A stretch of 64,000 nt of DNA, taken from the NCBI GenBank assembly GCA_028554795.2, contig CM068825.1:94598451-94662450 (forward strand), in the 5' to 3' direction. How positions within the stretch are numbered: the first letter of the stretch is position 1; each line of letters begins with the position of its first letter. The stretch is from Sinohyriopsis cumingii (Eukaryota; Mollusca; Bivalvia; Unionida; Unionidae). The position numbers and the translations under genes were made by a program. Shown here piece after piece: positions 38,021 through 50,835 of this stretch. The notes beneath the pieces are model-generated. The model was not told the origin of the DNA and searched no databases. It saw nothing but the letters and a program-made list of their open reading frames with translations.

Positions 38021-39270
38021 TATTATATGTCCATTTGTTTTCTCTGTTAACTTTACATTATCAGAATCGTTCAGTATTACCCGATAATGAACTCGCGCGC
38101 CAATACACATATAGCATTCACGTGCATAAAGGAACTACTTACTTTCTATTGTAAACAAACAATGGACGCAGACACCAGCACTTTTGATTTGCAAACAAAT
38201 CATGTACACTCGCGTAAGAGGCGCTTTACGTTGTGCTTGTTTAAATATGTTTCTGAATGAACTAAAACGGATGTTTCGTGGACTGCCACATACCAGCTGC
38301 TTTGGCACATTCCGCGTTAAATTTGTTGATACAATGTTTCGAATTTAGGCTAGCTATACAACAGAGGCAAGAATGGGTCCTCACAAATAACATACCAGTG
38401 ACAAGGCATATACTGTCTTCTTTAGCTGGTGATAAGAATGGCAAAAAAATATACTTACAGTTTTAAATCCTGAATTTCCTCAAAATGTACTTTCTTAGTT
38501 CTGCAAAGAGCCATGTCATAGGTTCTCAATCTTGATTACACATTTCGAAATTGTACTGTAATTTCGATGATAAGTGCAATTACATACTCCTTACTGCACT
38601 CAAAATGAAATAAGCATTAAATTCCATAGCGTCTATTTTATAATTGCAATTGAAAGACTTCATATTTTCCCACATTATGATTTCAAACATTCAGTGACAG
38701 AAACAGAAACACATTTGTAGATGTCAACATGCTTCTCCCTCTCTTCTTCAATCCCATGTATTTCATGTGGAATTGTCCCATATAAATCCGGTCCATAATC
38801 ACGAAATTTCGTAGAATCGAAAAAAATACCAAAATCTATTGATTCCACATCAAATGGAAAAGTTGTTACAATGCGCATTCGTTCACAATATGACTCCGAA
38901 TTTCATTTTTAACTAGACACGTCATTTTCTTTCGAAAGTTATGTCGGGCGCGCGACTAAGTTCAAATTTATCTGGGCGGAGTTATGTGCGCAGTAATAAT
39001 GTTGTTGTCGTGTAATGATGAATATGCGCTTGTGTATTTAGTTTGGAATGCGGCATACATCCAGTTACTTAGTTTCGTGTAGTGTATTTTGTTAATATAA
39101 TTAAGCATTAGGTAGAGTAATTTTTTTGTGCATATAATAAAAAGGTTACTGCATTTGTATGGGAAAATACGAACTTGTTTTGTCGGATGGATATACTGCA
39201 CTCCCAAGATCATGCAATATTCCATCCGAAAAACTCGTTCATATTTTCCGTTACAAATGCAGTAACCTAT
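38021..39270. repeat. 1.2-kb interspersed repeat, copy 2, ending in a hairpin
   Basis: Collinear with 26751-27977, including the terminal hairpin (about 39145-39268) with arms GGTTACTGCATTTG and CAAATGCAGTAACC. On the minus strand this copy has a 67-codon frame at 38675-38878. The matching region of copy 1 has a stop and a frame change, so coding is not supported. Confidence 0.85.
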
Positions 39271-39861
39271 AAATCTTGTTTAAGTTTATCTAGAAATAGC
39301 AGGTCCCAGTCATTTAATGCGGTTGAATATAAACGTTTTGCTTACATATTACAGAACAGAAAATAAATTGTTACCCAATATATTAAATACAGAAAGAAAA
39401 CTGTGCGATGCTTGGTTTTTGCAGTATAGGCTCCGAACGTACTGTTCGAATGATTTGCGTTGATATTGTGGCTCTCCATTAGTCCCTCTAAAAGTTAGCT
39501 TTCTAATAGCTTGTTCCATTTCCATCATGTATCCAATCTAGTTTCTTTTATAGAAATGAATTTGATTACCTGATCCATTCAGGTCAACAAGGCTGTCCAT
39601 GTCTGTTAGTCGGCTTAAATAAGATGATAAATGCACATCCAGTTTCCTCCTATGTTTATTATCTATATGTTTAATTCCTTTTGATCCATTTAATTTTACT
39701 CTTTGAAAATATTTCATTGTTGGAATAGACTTACTTTTGATCAACTTGCATATACAATAGTCTGGGTATGCAATGCGGAAATTACCGGCATGGTATTTCC
39801 ATATGTAATAACATAGTGTTTATTAATTTTATTGTTCATCCTGAAGAATATTATATCATAG

Positions 39862-39984
<123 letters not shown>

Positions 39985-40077
39985 ACGAGTTGCTCGATCG
40001 CCTTCTTTCAAATATAGAATAAGACCTACAAATTAATAGTGCTCTAATATATTATGATACGGATGAACGAAAGACCA

Positions 40078-41300
40078 TTATTATACACTCATTTTATTTT
40101 CTCCATTAACTTTACATTGTCAGAACAATGCAGTGCATAACAGTGCAGCGCATTGTCAGAACAAGCAGTATTTTTCCATGTTGTACTGTTTCATACCGCA
40201 CAACACGCATGTTTAAAAATACTATAGTGTGTTAGTATCTACTTTTATTGAAAACAATCAATGCGCACTTATGTAGCATTTAATCACTTCTTTAACAGAA
40301 ATGTTCATGACGATTTGCAAATCAAATGGTTCAGACTCTGCGCCGTGCTGTCTAGGGTCTGTAAAATACAGCACTGAAAAACATATTAAAACCAATCTCT
40401 CATCTCTATCAAAGAGGGTCCCAAGTCAGTCCAAGCACTAAATTCGAAAAAAAAATGCAACTGAAAAGTCGGCTTTGTTAAAGAGAAAAAGAACAACAGG
40501 AGCATCAGAGCCAATAAACATAGGTGACAAAGATACTTTATTTTCCGTTGTCGATTTAGGCTCTCACACCACAGCTGCTTTGCAGTTTTCCTTGTTTAAC
40601 CTTTTTGACAAAATGTTTGGATTTATGATATAAGTCACACACGTCATGTAGCTGGGGTCCATACAAGAAACAGCATGCAGTGACAAGGAATATAAATATG
40701 TCATCTATAGGTGGTAAAATCAATAGGAATAATTATACTTATCTTTATCCATTGTTTTAAATGTACTTTGTTATTTCTGCTAATCAGAATTACGGGGATT
40801 CCTAAACTTGATACATACAGCGAAATTGTACTGCAATCTAGATTACATTTCCAGAAGAGACTGCATTCCAAGGAAGATTTTACTGCACTCAAAAACTAAA
40901 TAAATTTGATATTCTTCGACAGACAATATTTAATCCTTCGTCTTCTTGTCAATTTCAATTAAAAGCATTTCATATTGTTTCGACCTTTTGATTACAGGAT
41001 ATCAATTACAATACAGAAATAAACGTGCAGCATTCTTTAAGGTCAGTCCCTCAAGCCATATGTACACCGAATTGAATCGACAAGTAGTAATTCCAGTCCA
41101 TCAAAAGTAGATCATCAGAATTTAGTTGGATCGACGGGAAAACAATATCCCTCCATTCCTGACCAAATTGCTCAATCGCATTATGGTTCTGAATTTCAAT
41201 TCTAAGTAGACGAAACTTGTATTTATTTTTTAAACGAATGACTGAGCGCGCCGTATTTTACTAAGTTCTGTACTTCCAGATGTCCTGTAGACAGAACATC
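40078..41300. repeat. 1.2-kb interspersed repeat, copy 3, highly diverged
   Basis: It shares the start (ATTATTATACACTC, then CATTAACTTTACATTGTCAGAA) and spaced landmarks such as CAGCTGCTTTG, CAGTGACAAGGAATAT and TAAATGTACTTTGTTATTTCT with copies 1 and 2. It is much more diverged and lacks the terminal hairpin. Confidence 0.65.
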
Positions 41301-42391
41301 TAACAAACATAAAATCTATTGATAAGAAATAAATCAAAATAGATTTTTGATGTTCTCGTGCTTTGTACAGAATTTTGCACTAAAATTACTCATTTTTCTT
41401 CCCAGTTTCTGTCGCCATTTTCTTGCAAATTTAGATGAAAATTGTAATTAATGCTTAATTTGCTTATTTTATTCAGAAATTCCTTTTTCAATTCATCATA
41501 TGCTGCTTTTATTATTTTCTGATAAATTCACAGTCTATATGAGTACTACGCTATAATCTTCAGTTTTGGATATAAAAACACTGGTTTCAAAATCTCTCAC
41601 TATGTGTGTGCGCTTGGTCCTTCTAGACACGTAGTCTGACCGATATCATTATATATCATGTTTTTATGTTAACACACAGATCCTAGCTTTTCAAGTCCGT
41701 TATACGTACACTCAGAAATTTATGAATTGTGTTTGGCAACTCAAACATTAGACATAACGACTAAAATTCTTAAAGTATATGGGAGTGATTTCATCGAAAT
41801 TACGCCATCGCAAAACTGCATCTGACATTCACTGTAATCAAGACTTTGCGAGTTTTTGGTGTTTTCTAATGTGGCTAGTGTATACGCACTTTTCTTTTCT
41901 AAAAGTACAGCACATAGATTACGCCATACTATTCTCACATAAATTGAGCGGAACGAGTAAAAATTTGACAATTGCATTCGGATTCAACAAAATATATTTC
42001 GCCATTTTTGTTTTCCGAATACAGCTGGTGACTTATGCTACGCGCCCTTAGTAGGTGATAAAGATATTCATTTCATATTATATGGAAATAATTTCTTGAA
42101 AGCTACGTACCATTAATAGCTATAATATAAGCATTCACTTTACTGGTTTTCCCAGATATGTTGGGAATATTATGTCGATCTCTCCACCCACTTCTGCCAC
42201 AATGACGTTCATTAGAATATCGTCGTTATCGTTAGTGCAATCGTCGTAGTAGTCGTCATAATAGCTGTAGCATAGTAGCAATAAGATGAGAAGGGAGAGA
42301 AGGGAATGGGCGAGAAAGAAAAGAAAAATAGCAACAAGAGACGAATTTTTAAAAACTAATATTATTACTAGGATTGGCTTTATTTACATAC

Positions 42392-42577
42392 TTGCACTGT
42401 TTATCTGGAAATAGTCCATACCGGAACCGGGTACAGATGTCAGAGAGTAGTACAAAGTGTCCCTATCATTGTCTATGGCCGTTACCTGGTACACGGAAGT
42501 ACCCAGATTCGTGTTCTCCTGGATGCTTAGTGAGGACACGATTGGAAGGTTAGTAATCACTGGCGCCGTGTTTAAAC
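42392..42577 (-). CDS. Cadherin-like membrane protein, repeat N-terminal-half exon
   Basis: Acceptor AG at 42579-42578, donor GT at 42391-42390. Encodes a repeat start: GLNTAPVITNLPIVSSLS, then IQENTNLGTSVYQVTAIDND and MDYFQINSA. The QENT and AIDND motifs correspond to cadherin calcium-site positions. The last A of this exon plus CT of the next gives the Thr of TGLIT. Confidence 0.87.
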
Positions 42578-42635
42578 CTAGACAGAGGTAGCTTTGAGGT
42601 ATAAGATCGAGAAAATTGGAGAAACTATAATAATA

Positions 42636-42672
42636 ATAATAAGAAGAAGAAGAAAAAGAAGAAGAAGAAGAA
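42636..42672. repeat. (GAA)n microsatellite
   Basis: GAA/AGA trinucleotide run just upstream, in the intron, of the cadherin exon. Confidence 0.85.
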
Positions 42673-43078
42673 GCATTGGAAAAGTAAAAAAGTCAAGAAA
42701 ACCAACTATATGACATAAATACTGAGGCTTTCAAAATATATAAGCCTTTCCAGATGCTGTTGTTATAATCATATATTGCAATCCAATGCATGTAACGTTA
42801 GTCCTCACAATGGGATATAACATGTACCTCCTTCCACAGATCATGAACATTCAGAATCTAACATTTTCCTAAAGTTCGACCCTATACGAATCAATTGTCA
42901 TCAGTGCTTTCCCAAGAGAACTATACAGATATCAAATATATACTTTAGTGTAATCCTTGTAAGCTTAAGTAAACTGGACACTTCATAAGCTGGAAAAGAA
43001 AATGCTATATCTCAATTTATGTTCTATCATGCATGGTCTCTTTTGAAATAGAAGAAGAAAAAAGTAGCTCCTTTGTAC

Positions 43079-43198
43079 CTGAAATCACAACGGAGAGTGA
43101 ACTTGAGCGAGAACTGTAACCATCCGACACCTTTACTGTAACATCATACGATCCCACCGTCTGATACAATAGATCTGATGTTAGTTGTATTCGTCCAG
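43079..43198 (-). CDS. Cadherin-like membrane protein, repeat C-terminal-half exon
   Basis: Acceptor AG at 43200-43199, donor GT at 43078-43077; 120 bp, symmetric phase 1-1. Encodes GRIQLTSDLLYQ and YDVTVKVSDGYSSRSSSLSV, the second half of a cadherin repeat. The frame upstream and downstream of the splice sites is intronic. Confidence 0.87.
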
Positions 43199-45322
43199 CT
43201 TGAAATAAGATAAATAAAATTATCGTTTTGTCAGTATCATTGTCATGGTGGTGATGATGGAGCATGTAGTGACAGTAGTGATGATGTTGAAAAGGATAAT
43301 GATCACTGCATGGACAACGACGACGACAAAATAACGGTGATGACGATGATAGCATTATTAAATATATTTCATAATTATATCTAATCGAACTATCCTAATA
43401 TTAGGCCTTGTTGCTCTCTTATGTTCAGTATTAAGCAAGGGGAGGTTACTCACTCTAATAGCTACACAGTGGATAGTAATTTACCTTATTCAAATCAACC
43501 GTCGAAATAATAATTTTCTGTTAAGGTATTACTCCTTTCATTTTCGCAAATGCCTGATCGTCCTTCCACTACAAACTGTCAAGAACGCCACTTATTGTGG
43601 TAAACTACGCTCGACAATAAAACCTTTATCAGTTCTGAACTTGTAGTTTCATCTTATGTTTAAACCAAAATTAATTTACATCAATTTTATTTCAGCAGAA
43701 ATGTTTAAAGATTTGCTATTTTCTTGTCCCAGCCATATTCTAAAGAACAAAATATCCTACGTCTATATTGAAATTTCTTTTTAAAGTTTTACTGCGAAAA
43801 TACTGATACACATGTCCGCTTCTAAAACTAGATATTCACTCACACTGCATTGGTTTGCTACTAAATATTCTACTATTTATGCTAAGCAAGGTACATGCAC
43901 CATCTGTACATACAAACGTTTTGAATACGACTATCTCAAATCTATATAAGCACGTACAGGTTTTCTTTACATAATCAATGATCCCATGGGTCAAAGATGT
44001 TCGATTCAAATTTTGTTTTAGAAATGAGAAATAAACGGAATGCGCAAACTCTTTGGGGAAATCGTCCTTTCTAACTAACCTTGATTACTTTCTTATGTTT
44101 AATATCCATCCTGAGTAATTTTAGAGCAAGGGAAGAAACCATTAAATATCCATCTTGCAACAAAGTCCAGCACTGGTCCTACTATATTTTTTTCAGGCCT
44201 GGCCTTGAATATTTTGCAGGATAAGACGCATGGGAAATGTTGCTGAATATGTTCAGCGAAGAAAACGGTGACTTTTGTTGACGTACATTTGCATACGACA
44301 TTTTCCCTCCATAAAGCGTAAATTTGAAATCAAATGAAATAGAGTAAACAAATTGCATCATTACATGCCATTTTTATCTGTTCAAATGGGATACATAATA
44401 CCCATGTTTTGTGTCAAAGAAAAAAGATGGCGTTTTATTTTTGATACAAGATTTTAAACATTGAATTTTAAGACCTAGTAAAGTTGCATGGTAAAATACT
44501 TTTTCTTGCACGTACAACTCATTAACACCATCCAGTGCGTCAGGTGGAATTGCTTTAACTGTAAATGTATATTCATTTTGCACTCAAGAATCAAACTTTT
44601 AAATCTGCATATGTTCAGAAAGAAAAACAACATCAGAAATCACGACAGGGGTCTTTCTGCAATTATTTATAAACTTTAGTGTTTGTCTTGCATGGTAGCA
44701 AACTGAAAGCCTATCAAAGGCTGTCCGAGTTACTGGCATGTGTTTAACTGTTTCAGTTTCATAAGCAATTCCTAAGTTAGCTGTTTAAAATGTGCAACCA
44801 ACTGTATATATCCAGTGGTTTTCAGGCTGGGCTCGTGGCCAAGAAGGTGCAAGTTCCGATCATGCGCAGAGTAGGCCGGGTCGGCAGCGGTATTGTGTAG
44901 TGATTCAGGCACATTACTTCAATTGCTTTTACACTATACAATCTTTCGTGTGAAATTGTGCCGTTAAACACTAAACAAAAAAAACCCCCCAAAACAAATC
45001 TGTTGCAGGAAAATCATATAACTGAATGATAATACTTAGTGCAGTAAGGCGTTGTTTTGGTCAGTTTTAACTACATGTTTCCGGACAATCACTGAACCAG
45101 CTTTTTTTATATACGCCTTCTCAAAAACAAGGAATTAGTTTGATGAATTTCCAACCAGAGTGCAGTGGGAGAAAGAGCAGTGGTCATATAGATGAACCCA
45201 TAAATGATCGGATTAACAATATATCCGACGCGGTGAGAATTGAAATATCCGAAAAATATATTGTAGTTTCAAGACTGAGATGAAAACGCATTTTGCTTAA
45301 AGCGAGAAGAAAAATAACTTAC
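43199..45322 (-). other. Cadherin intron with a SINE-like insert
   Basis: Intron between the exons at 45323-45460 and 43079-43198. The only recognised content is the SINE-like element at 44812-44995. Confidence 0.65.
44812..44995 (+). mobile_element. SINE with V-SINE-like 3' end
   Basis: A degraded tRNA-like head (GGGCTCGTGGCCAAGAAGGTG) is followed by a body ending GTGCCGTTAAACACTAAAC and a poly-A/C run. The GCCGTTAAACAC tail is typical of SINEs with a conserved V-type 3' segment in bivalves and fishes. The family assignment is from memory of the tail motif. Confidence 0.6.
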
Positions 45323-45460
45323 ATGCTGATAGAATTTGAAAAGGGCACCCGAGTGGACTACATGTCATAGTATACGTCAATACCGTACTATCGGCATCAG
45401 TAGCATCGACGTCGAAAACGAGGTCTGTCGTCTGCGCTGACCTGGATAAAGAAACGGAGT
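45323..45460 (-). CDS. Cadherin-like membrane protein, most upstream exon seen
   Basis: Acceptor AG at 45462-45461, donor GT at 45322-45321; 138 bp, phase 1-1. Encodes the N-terminal half of a cadherin repeat with VFDVDATDADSTVLTYTM, where DATDAD is a cadherin calcium-site signature, and ends FQILSA. A further upstream exon is required by the phase, but I could not identify one between here and 53 kb. Confidence 0.85.
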
Positions 45461-45861
45461 CTGGAAAGGAAAACGTACAGGCAAGAGTATTAGTTTTGAA
45501 TGTGGCTATTTAGTGCCAAGTGCTTTAGAGTCTGTGAACACTTTTCATTCACTGATTCGTTATTCACCGATTCAGTCATTCATTTAGTAATTTATTCACC
45601 TTTGTCCAGACTTCTAAGTAGTCAAAGTAATGCATACAAAATGTAAATGTTTTGAAAGAGAAAGGACAATAAAATCTCACAAGCTTGTCAATAAAACCCC
45701 AATGATACGAATTATTAAAGTAAATCTTACAATAAAAGAATGTTTGAATCGTATTATATGACTATGTATCACAAAAAAGTAAAAAAACAACATAAAAAAA
45801 ACACTTCATGGTGCAGAATATGGAGGGGGATTACTGCCATAATTCATTGCGTGTAATTTCT

Positions 45862-46120
45862 AATCTTCCTTGATGCATTATTGTAAATGGCTGCTTACAA
45901 GTGCTGCTTTCATAATTCTATCAATGTATATTGTATTCTTCATTGATGAAAACGTGGCAGTTTGCAAGTGTTACTTTCCTTCTGCATTATTGTCAATGGC
46001 TGCTTGCAAGTGCTACATTCATAATTCTCGTCATGAATTTTATATTCTTCATTGATGCAAGATGTAAATGGCTGCTTGAAAGTGATCTTCTTTCCTGTTG
46101 CATCACTGTATCTTGCAGTT
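45862..46120. repeat. Tandem repeat, unit of about 118 bp, two and a half copies
   Basis: Phrases GCATTATTGTAAATGGCTGC, AAGTGCTGCTTTCATAATTC and TATTCTTCATTGATG recur in order. Three copies of a GGCTGCTT(A/G)(C/A)AAGTG landmark lie near 45888, 45998 and 46067. Confidence 0.75.
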
Positions 46121-46313
46121 TGCCAGCTACTGAAATGATCCTGTATTTTGTCGTATGGCAAACGCTGTCAGTTACTAAAAGTTTTTTTATATTCTGTTTA
46201 TAAACTTGTCATATTACAATTATGTCATTCCAACTGCTGTTTTCATACAGATTTGGCCTTAAAACAATATAAATGATAAGCTTTATCAATATCGTCTTTG
46301 TTGTCCAACTCGT

Positions 46314-46377
46314 GCCGCCATCTGTTGTCATAATGGCATACTACATGTTAGCATGGCATTATGACAACAGACGGCGC
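46314..46377. repeat. Hairpin with 21-bp arms
   Basis: Left arm GCCGCCATCTGTTGTCATAATG (46314-46335) mirrors right arm 46357-46377 with about two mismatches and a 21-base loop. Weaker pairing continues outward (GATAAGCTTTATC side), suggesting a small foldback MITE. Confidence 0.75.
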
Positions 46378-47355
46378 TCTAAATTTCTAAAGTTTATCCT
46401 TCACCAGAAATAATTAATGCTCCCCACGGAACTTTGTGGCATTCATTTTATGTCGATAAACATTGTACTTTTAAGAAATCTACTTCTTAGTGATATGTCT
46501 CATTACATTTGAAAACATTAGTTATTTTAGCATAGTAAGGATCAGAAACGACAATGATATACTCCCTCGTAACTCTTCTTAACGAGCTTTCATCAGACGA
46601 CCCCTGGTTATAAGGATCGTATTGTACGTCATCCATTTTGACGCACCTCACAGACGTCTATCCTTTCCTGTGATACTATTGGACGTAAGCTCGGGCGAAA
46701 ATAATATACTTCATAGCAACACCAATAGCACATAATACATTTCATAGGTAAAATGACATTAAAAAGAAATTAAGAAATCCTAAAGGTTTTCTAATTCTTA
46801 TCACAATCTTCATTTTGGAAGATATTTTGTCGCAAAAGCCGAAATAATCAGATTGTGGAAAGTCATGTTCGTATCGTGATAACACTGTTTACTTGCTATT
46901 AGAAGTATTAGATTTAGTGTACAATTATTTTTCAATACTTAATTTGCGTTGTTAATGTACAGAACCTCAACCTTTAAACTCGGAATGTATTTATATAAAT
47001 AAAAAAAAACTGCCTTTAAACCGGTTTGCATCCTTTAAAATTTGTCTCTAAATGTGGAAATAATTAGAGGCAAAAGACATTATGTTACATGAGATTTTAC
47101 TTTTATTTTTTGTAATTCTTACCATTATCAAACCAATTAAAATCATTAATTGGTTCCAGAATTTAAAAGACATAAATATAGCACCCTAAGGTTCTAATTA
47201 TTCAGCTGCACTTTGTCACATTAAATGTGATTTAAACAAAAAACTTTAAAAGAATTTTTGAAATAAATATGAATGTAGTGACGCAGGAATGATTCCGACT
47301 TATTAAGTATGGTGTTCTTTGCAATACAAAAGTAGTTTAGTGAATTATCTATCAT

Positions 47356-47363
47356 CAGAGAGA

Positions 47364-47404
<41 letters not shown>
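47356..47404. repeat. (GA)n microsatellite
   Basis: GA run of about 23 units with one early interruption. Confidence 0.95.
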
Positions 47405-47405
<1 letters not shown>

Positions 47406-47449
47406 ATCAAAACTGCATATTTCAATGAGTTATTGTAATTGTATACTGG

Positions 47450-47825
47450 GTCGATGAGCATGTTTTTGGGGCAATCTTATGGTCTTTCCTTCAGCAAGTA
47501 TCAACATGAGAAAAACCTCTACTGATCTTCATTGAAAATTATACATGGTAGAATTTTACTGATCACTCTCTTTTTATTTGGTTTGATTGTATTTAATTGC
47601 CTACATGTATCCTGGGTAGTTGAGGGTGTTTTGGAACAGTCTTTTGCTATTTTAGGGTAATCAATGGGTCTTTCATTTGGTGATAATTACCAACATGGGG
47701 GAAAAACTCTCCTGATCTTACTCGATAATTATACAACGCAGGATTTTAATGATCACTGTCTTTTTTAAGGTTTGATTCAATATAATTGTATACGTGTATC
47801 CTGGGTAGGTGAGAGTGTTTTTTGA
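47450..47825. repeat. Two-unit tandem duplication of about 187 bp
   Basis: Both units start CTGGGT(C/A)G and run through TTTGATTG/TTTGATTC to CTACATGTATC / TACGTGTATC; a third unit begins at about 47801. Confidence 0.75.
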
Positions 47826-48450
47826 GTCTTGTGTGAGCCTCGTGACTTTCAGGGTGATAGGCAGAAAAATTAAACTGTTGGATGTCTAATTCATCCATAC
47901 GTTGTTGTAAATAATCAAACACAAATTTGCTGGGCAGATTTGGGGTGGCAAACAAGTATTGCAAAAAACATTGCCTAAACGTTTAGAACAGTCTTTGCTT
48001 TAATATTCATCAAAGGAATAGCCTATATAAATCTTGAGGATGCACACATTATGGTCAACAAGTGTTTGTTGCTTGAATTGGTATTAGGTAAGGAACCGAC
48101 ACTTTACCATTTTTCTGCTTAATGGCTTGTCAAATGGTCAAATACAGGAATAGGTTGCAGATGTGCCTTATATATCTTCGATTGGATTTCCTTCCATTTG
48201 ACAAGTGTGACAAGATCTATGGTACTTATAAACATCAATTTTAAAATAAAAATGATTCAGGATCTTGTGATAAGTCTTACTGACGCCAAACTAACAGACA
48301 CACTATGAATTTCCTGTCTATACGACTTAGGAACAACAATTTGATTGCTCACTGACCACTCATCAACAGCAGGTACATCAGGTGGTCTCCACAAAGTAAC
48401 AAACTGGTACTTGTTTGGTTTCAGGACAAGACAACCCAGGTATTTGTTCG
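47450..48450 (-). mobile_element. Ty3/Gypsy integrase fragment, decayed
   Basis: Reading the minus strand in several frames gives integrase pieces in the family order. First comes a zinc-finger end with SCHTCQMEGNPIE, then LLTIMCASSRF, and last the SAYHPESHEAHTRLKK region that follows the catalytic core. Stops and frameshifts are frequent, so the copy is dead. No LTRs, reverse transcriptase or RNase H are visible. The region at 47450-47825 is a tandem duplication (about 187-bp unit) of the downstream end. Confidence 0.75.
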
Positions 48451-49308
48451 TTATAATTGATTACCTGAATGATAATTTTTGTTTTTGACTAATTCATCTA
48501 AAAATATCGTTTTTATGAATGCCGTTTTAAATTAAATATTTAATTTTGTCTAATATTTCCTTTGAAAAATTAAACACAGGACTGTATATAGTTTTTATTT
48601 ATTTTGATTTATTGCATAGTTGTATTGTGCTGATATTTTTTGTGCCATGACAGTATTAAGTTATATTTTAAACAGGACAAAATAATGATAAAATCACAGA
48701 CAAATGAAGATGTTTATGCGGGGAGGGGAGCGATGGATGCTACAACAGCCTGAGCTGTGAGTAGCCTTAAAAAGGCCTAAAGTGTTTAAAAAAAATTATG
48801 TGTGTGTGGGGTGTTACTCTTCTAAGAAAAAATAATCACATCTTTAGGAGATACATGTAAAAAATGTTATTAATCTTTTTAACTACTACATTAATTTCAT
48901 ATAAAAATGTATCAAGCAAGTTTGGTACTGTATTATAGCAGTAATAATAAAAATAAATTGAGCTGGTTACTGATAGCGGTAGCAACGTTATTTGTACTCA
49001 ATATATTTTATTTTGATATTTGCTACCAAATGAGTCTGATGTTTTATCAGTGAAGTACATTACAATCAATCATCTTTTCTGTACTATAAATATCGCTTCA
49101 TATATGGATAAATACGATGTAGTTTCTAGTTTGATACCGGTGGAAATAAAGCATTTTATAACTGTATGGAAATGTTCTTTAAGTTTAGATATAGAATTTA
49201 TTTTCTTATGTAATGAAATAAGTTCATATTTTTTCTAGCATATAGCTATGCTACAATATATGTTTTGTGTGTGATGTTCTTGTTGCAAATCATTTACCTC
49301 TTGATATT
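48451..49308. other. No gene recognised
   Basis: AT-rich sequence between the Gypsy fragment and the split SINE; nothing supported. Confidence 0.5.
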
Positions 49309-50105
49309 GACCGCTCCGGTGGTCTAGAGCCTCCGCCTCGGATGCGGGAGTTCGTGGTTTCGATTCCCGGTCGAGTCATACCAAAGCTTACAAAAATGTT
49401 ACTAACAGCTGCCTCGCTTGGCGCTCAGCATTAAGAGGTTAGTGTTAGGACTGGTCGGCCTAGTGGAATTACATCACAATTAATACTTCCAGTTCAGTAC
49501 CCACGAATGTAGTTCTAGTCTATTTTTAGAACATTTTTTCCTATCTCATTTTGGTGGTGATAGAAGAGTTTTATTTATGCATTTTTGGTAGGGATTTAAA
49601 AGTAACTGTTTATTCTTGATAATATGAGCTCAGGGTGTTGTTGTCTGTATGTATTTTGGCGACAGTGCACAGTGAGTAATAAGGCCTTGGTGATGATCCG
49701 GAAGTGAAATTCGTGTTCTGGTTACATGCTGTTATGTTGACAGTCAATAATCTAAAAAAAGAGCAGGTCAACCTTTGACAAGAACTTCACCGTGAAGTCA
49801 TCTTTGAAGGTATTTTAGATTAACATATGATTTGCATTGATTGTCACACAGTGGAAAGGTCAGTACTGAGAAACAAATGTAGAGAACATATAGTAAAATT
49901 AATTGTGTACTATGTCCTAGTGTCAGAATAATGTGACTGTGGGACATCATGCTACATGTCTGCAGCGTGATGCCCCAGTACTAAACATCACTATCAAATG
50001 TCACACTGCAGACATCGATGCGATATGATTAAACAATTGTTTAAAGCTACGTTAACAATCCAAATCACACACACACACGCACACACACACACACACACAC
50101 ACACT
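49309..50105 (+). mobile_element. SINE family 1, copy split by a 450-bp insertion
   Basis: The tRNA-like head and first half lie at 49309-49465, the second half at 49916-50068, followed by a CA microsatellite tail (about 50069-50104). The two parts join exactly as in the intact copy at 7611-7925. The interruption is described as its own feature. Confidence 0.88.
49466..49915. mobile_element. 450-bp insertion with 7-bp TSD, class unknown
   Basis: The segment interrupts a SINE and is flanked by CCTAGTG at 49459-49465 and 49916-49922. The subterminal sequences share CACAATTAAT in inverted orientation, but extended terminal inverted repeats are not clear. It has no coding frame. It is probably a small non-autonomous DNA transposon. 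Confidence 0.65.
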
Positions 50106-50751
50106 TGCTATTATATTGTAATTTTAGATTTAAAGGAGACTAGAAATCAAAATTTTCCTTTTACGTATGTAATTCTCTACAGATTTTAATTCGACTGCAA
50201 TGTTTATAAATTAAATATCGTAAGCGGGTAGTGATTATATTGCGTGGAAGATACCACGATTCCGTAAATTGCCGGGTTTTTCCGAGTTTTGATGAGACGA
50301 CAGATCACGTGGTACCGTGACGCTATACCAGCCAGTCCTCGAATACAAACATAAACATTGGCAAGCGAGGCAGACAGGAGGAGACCACATTTGGGTTGCA
50401 CATTCAACAGTTGAATCTGCAATCTGATATAATAGTTTATGTACTGTACTGGTAAGTGCTAAAAGAAATTTGTTAGGCACAGGCCCCGGGCTGGTGACTT
50501 AAATAAACTAAAGTCCTGAATGAAATTCCACAAGCCCGGACAGTTCATACCTGTCAACTCTCAAGCAGGGAGAAAAACCTCCCATTTTGGGGGTATTTCT
50601 TCATCTACCTCCCAATCTCGTAATATCTCTCAATTTTGCGCAGCGAAGTCACGATTATTACATTATGTCTGTCAATTTTCATTTGTCAGAAGAAAAAACC
50701 CCGATCCCAAACCATTTATAAATAGATATAACGTATGCAATCCACAGTCGA
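50106..50751. other. Repeat-rich, no gene recognised
   Basis: A segment around 50550-50640 has the phrases ACCTGTCAACTCTC and GGGAGAAAAACCTCCC with a small hairpin, resembling common dispersed repeats. No gene is supported. Confidence 0.45.
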
Positions 50752-50835
50752 AACTGCCACACTGCAGACATAGTAGCGATATGACTGAAAAAGTGTTAAA
50801 ACTACGTTAAAAATTCAAATCACACGTACACACGT
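50752..50835 (+). mobile_element. SINE family 1, 3' fragment
   Basis: It matches only the 3' end of the family: GCAGACATAGTAGCGATATG, then CTACGTTAAAAATTCAAATCACAC. Confidence 0.8.

Larger units (their letters stand above)
45461..47449. other. No gene recognised; tandem and inverted repeats
   Basis: Presumably a cadherin intron or upstream sequence. It contains a tandem repeat (45862-46120), a perfect-stem hairpin (46314-46377) and a GA microsatellite (47356-47404). Confidence 0.5.

Noticed and set aside
38675..38878. 67-codon minus-strand frame in repeat copy 2, with a nearby splice-like GTAAGTATA
   Set aside because: The corresponding frame in copy 1 is interrupted and copy 3 does not preserve it, so it is unlikely to be coding.
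43199..43355. Histidine-rich N-terminal extension of the cadherin frame
   Set aside because: It lies upstream of a clear acceptor and is intronic.
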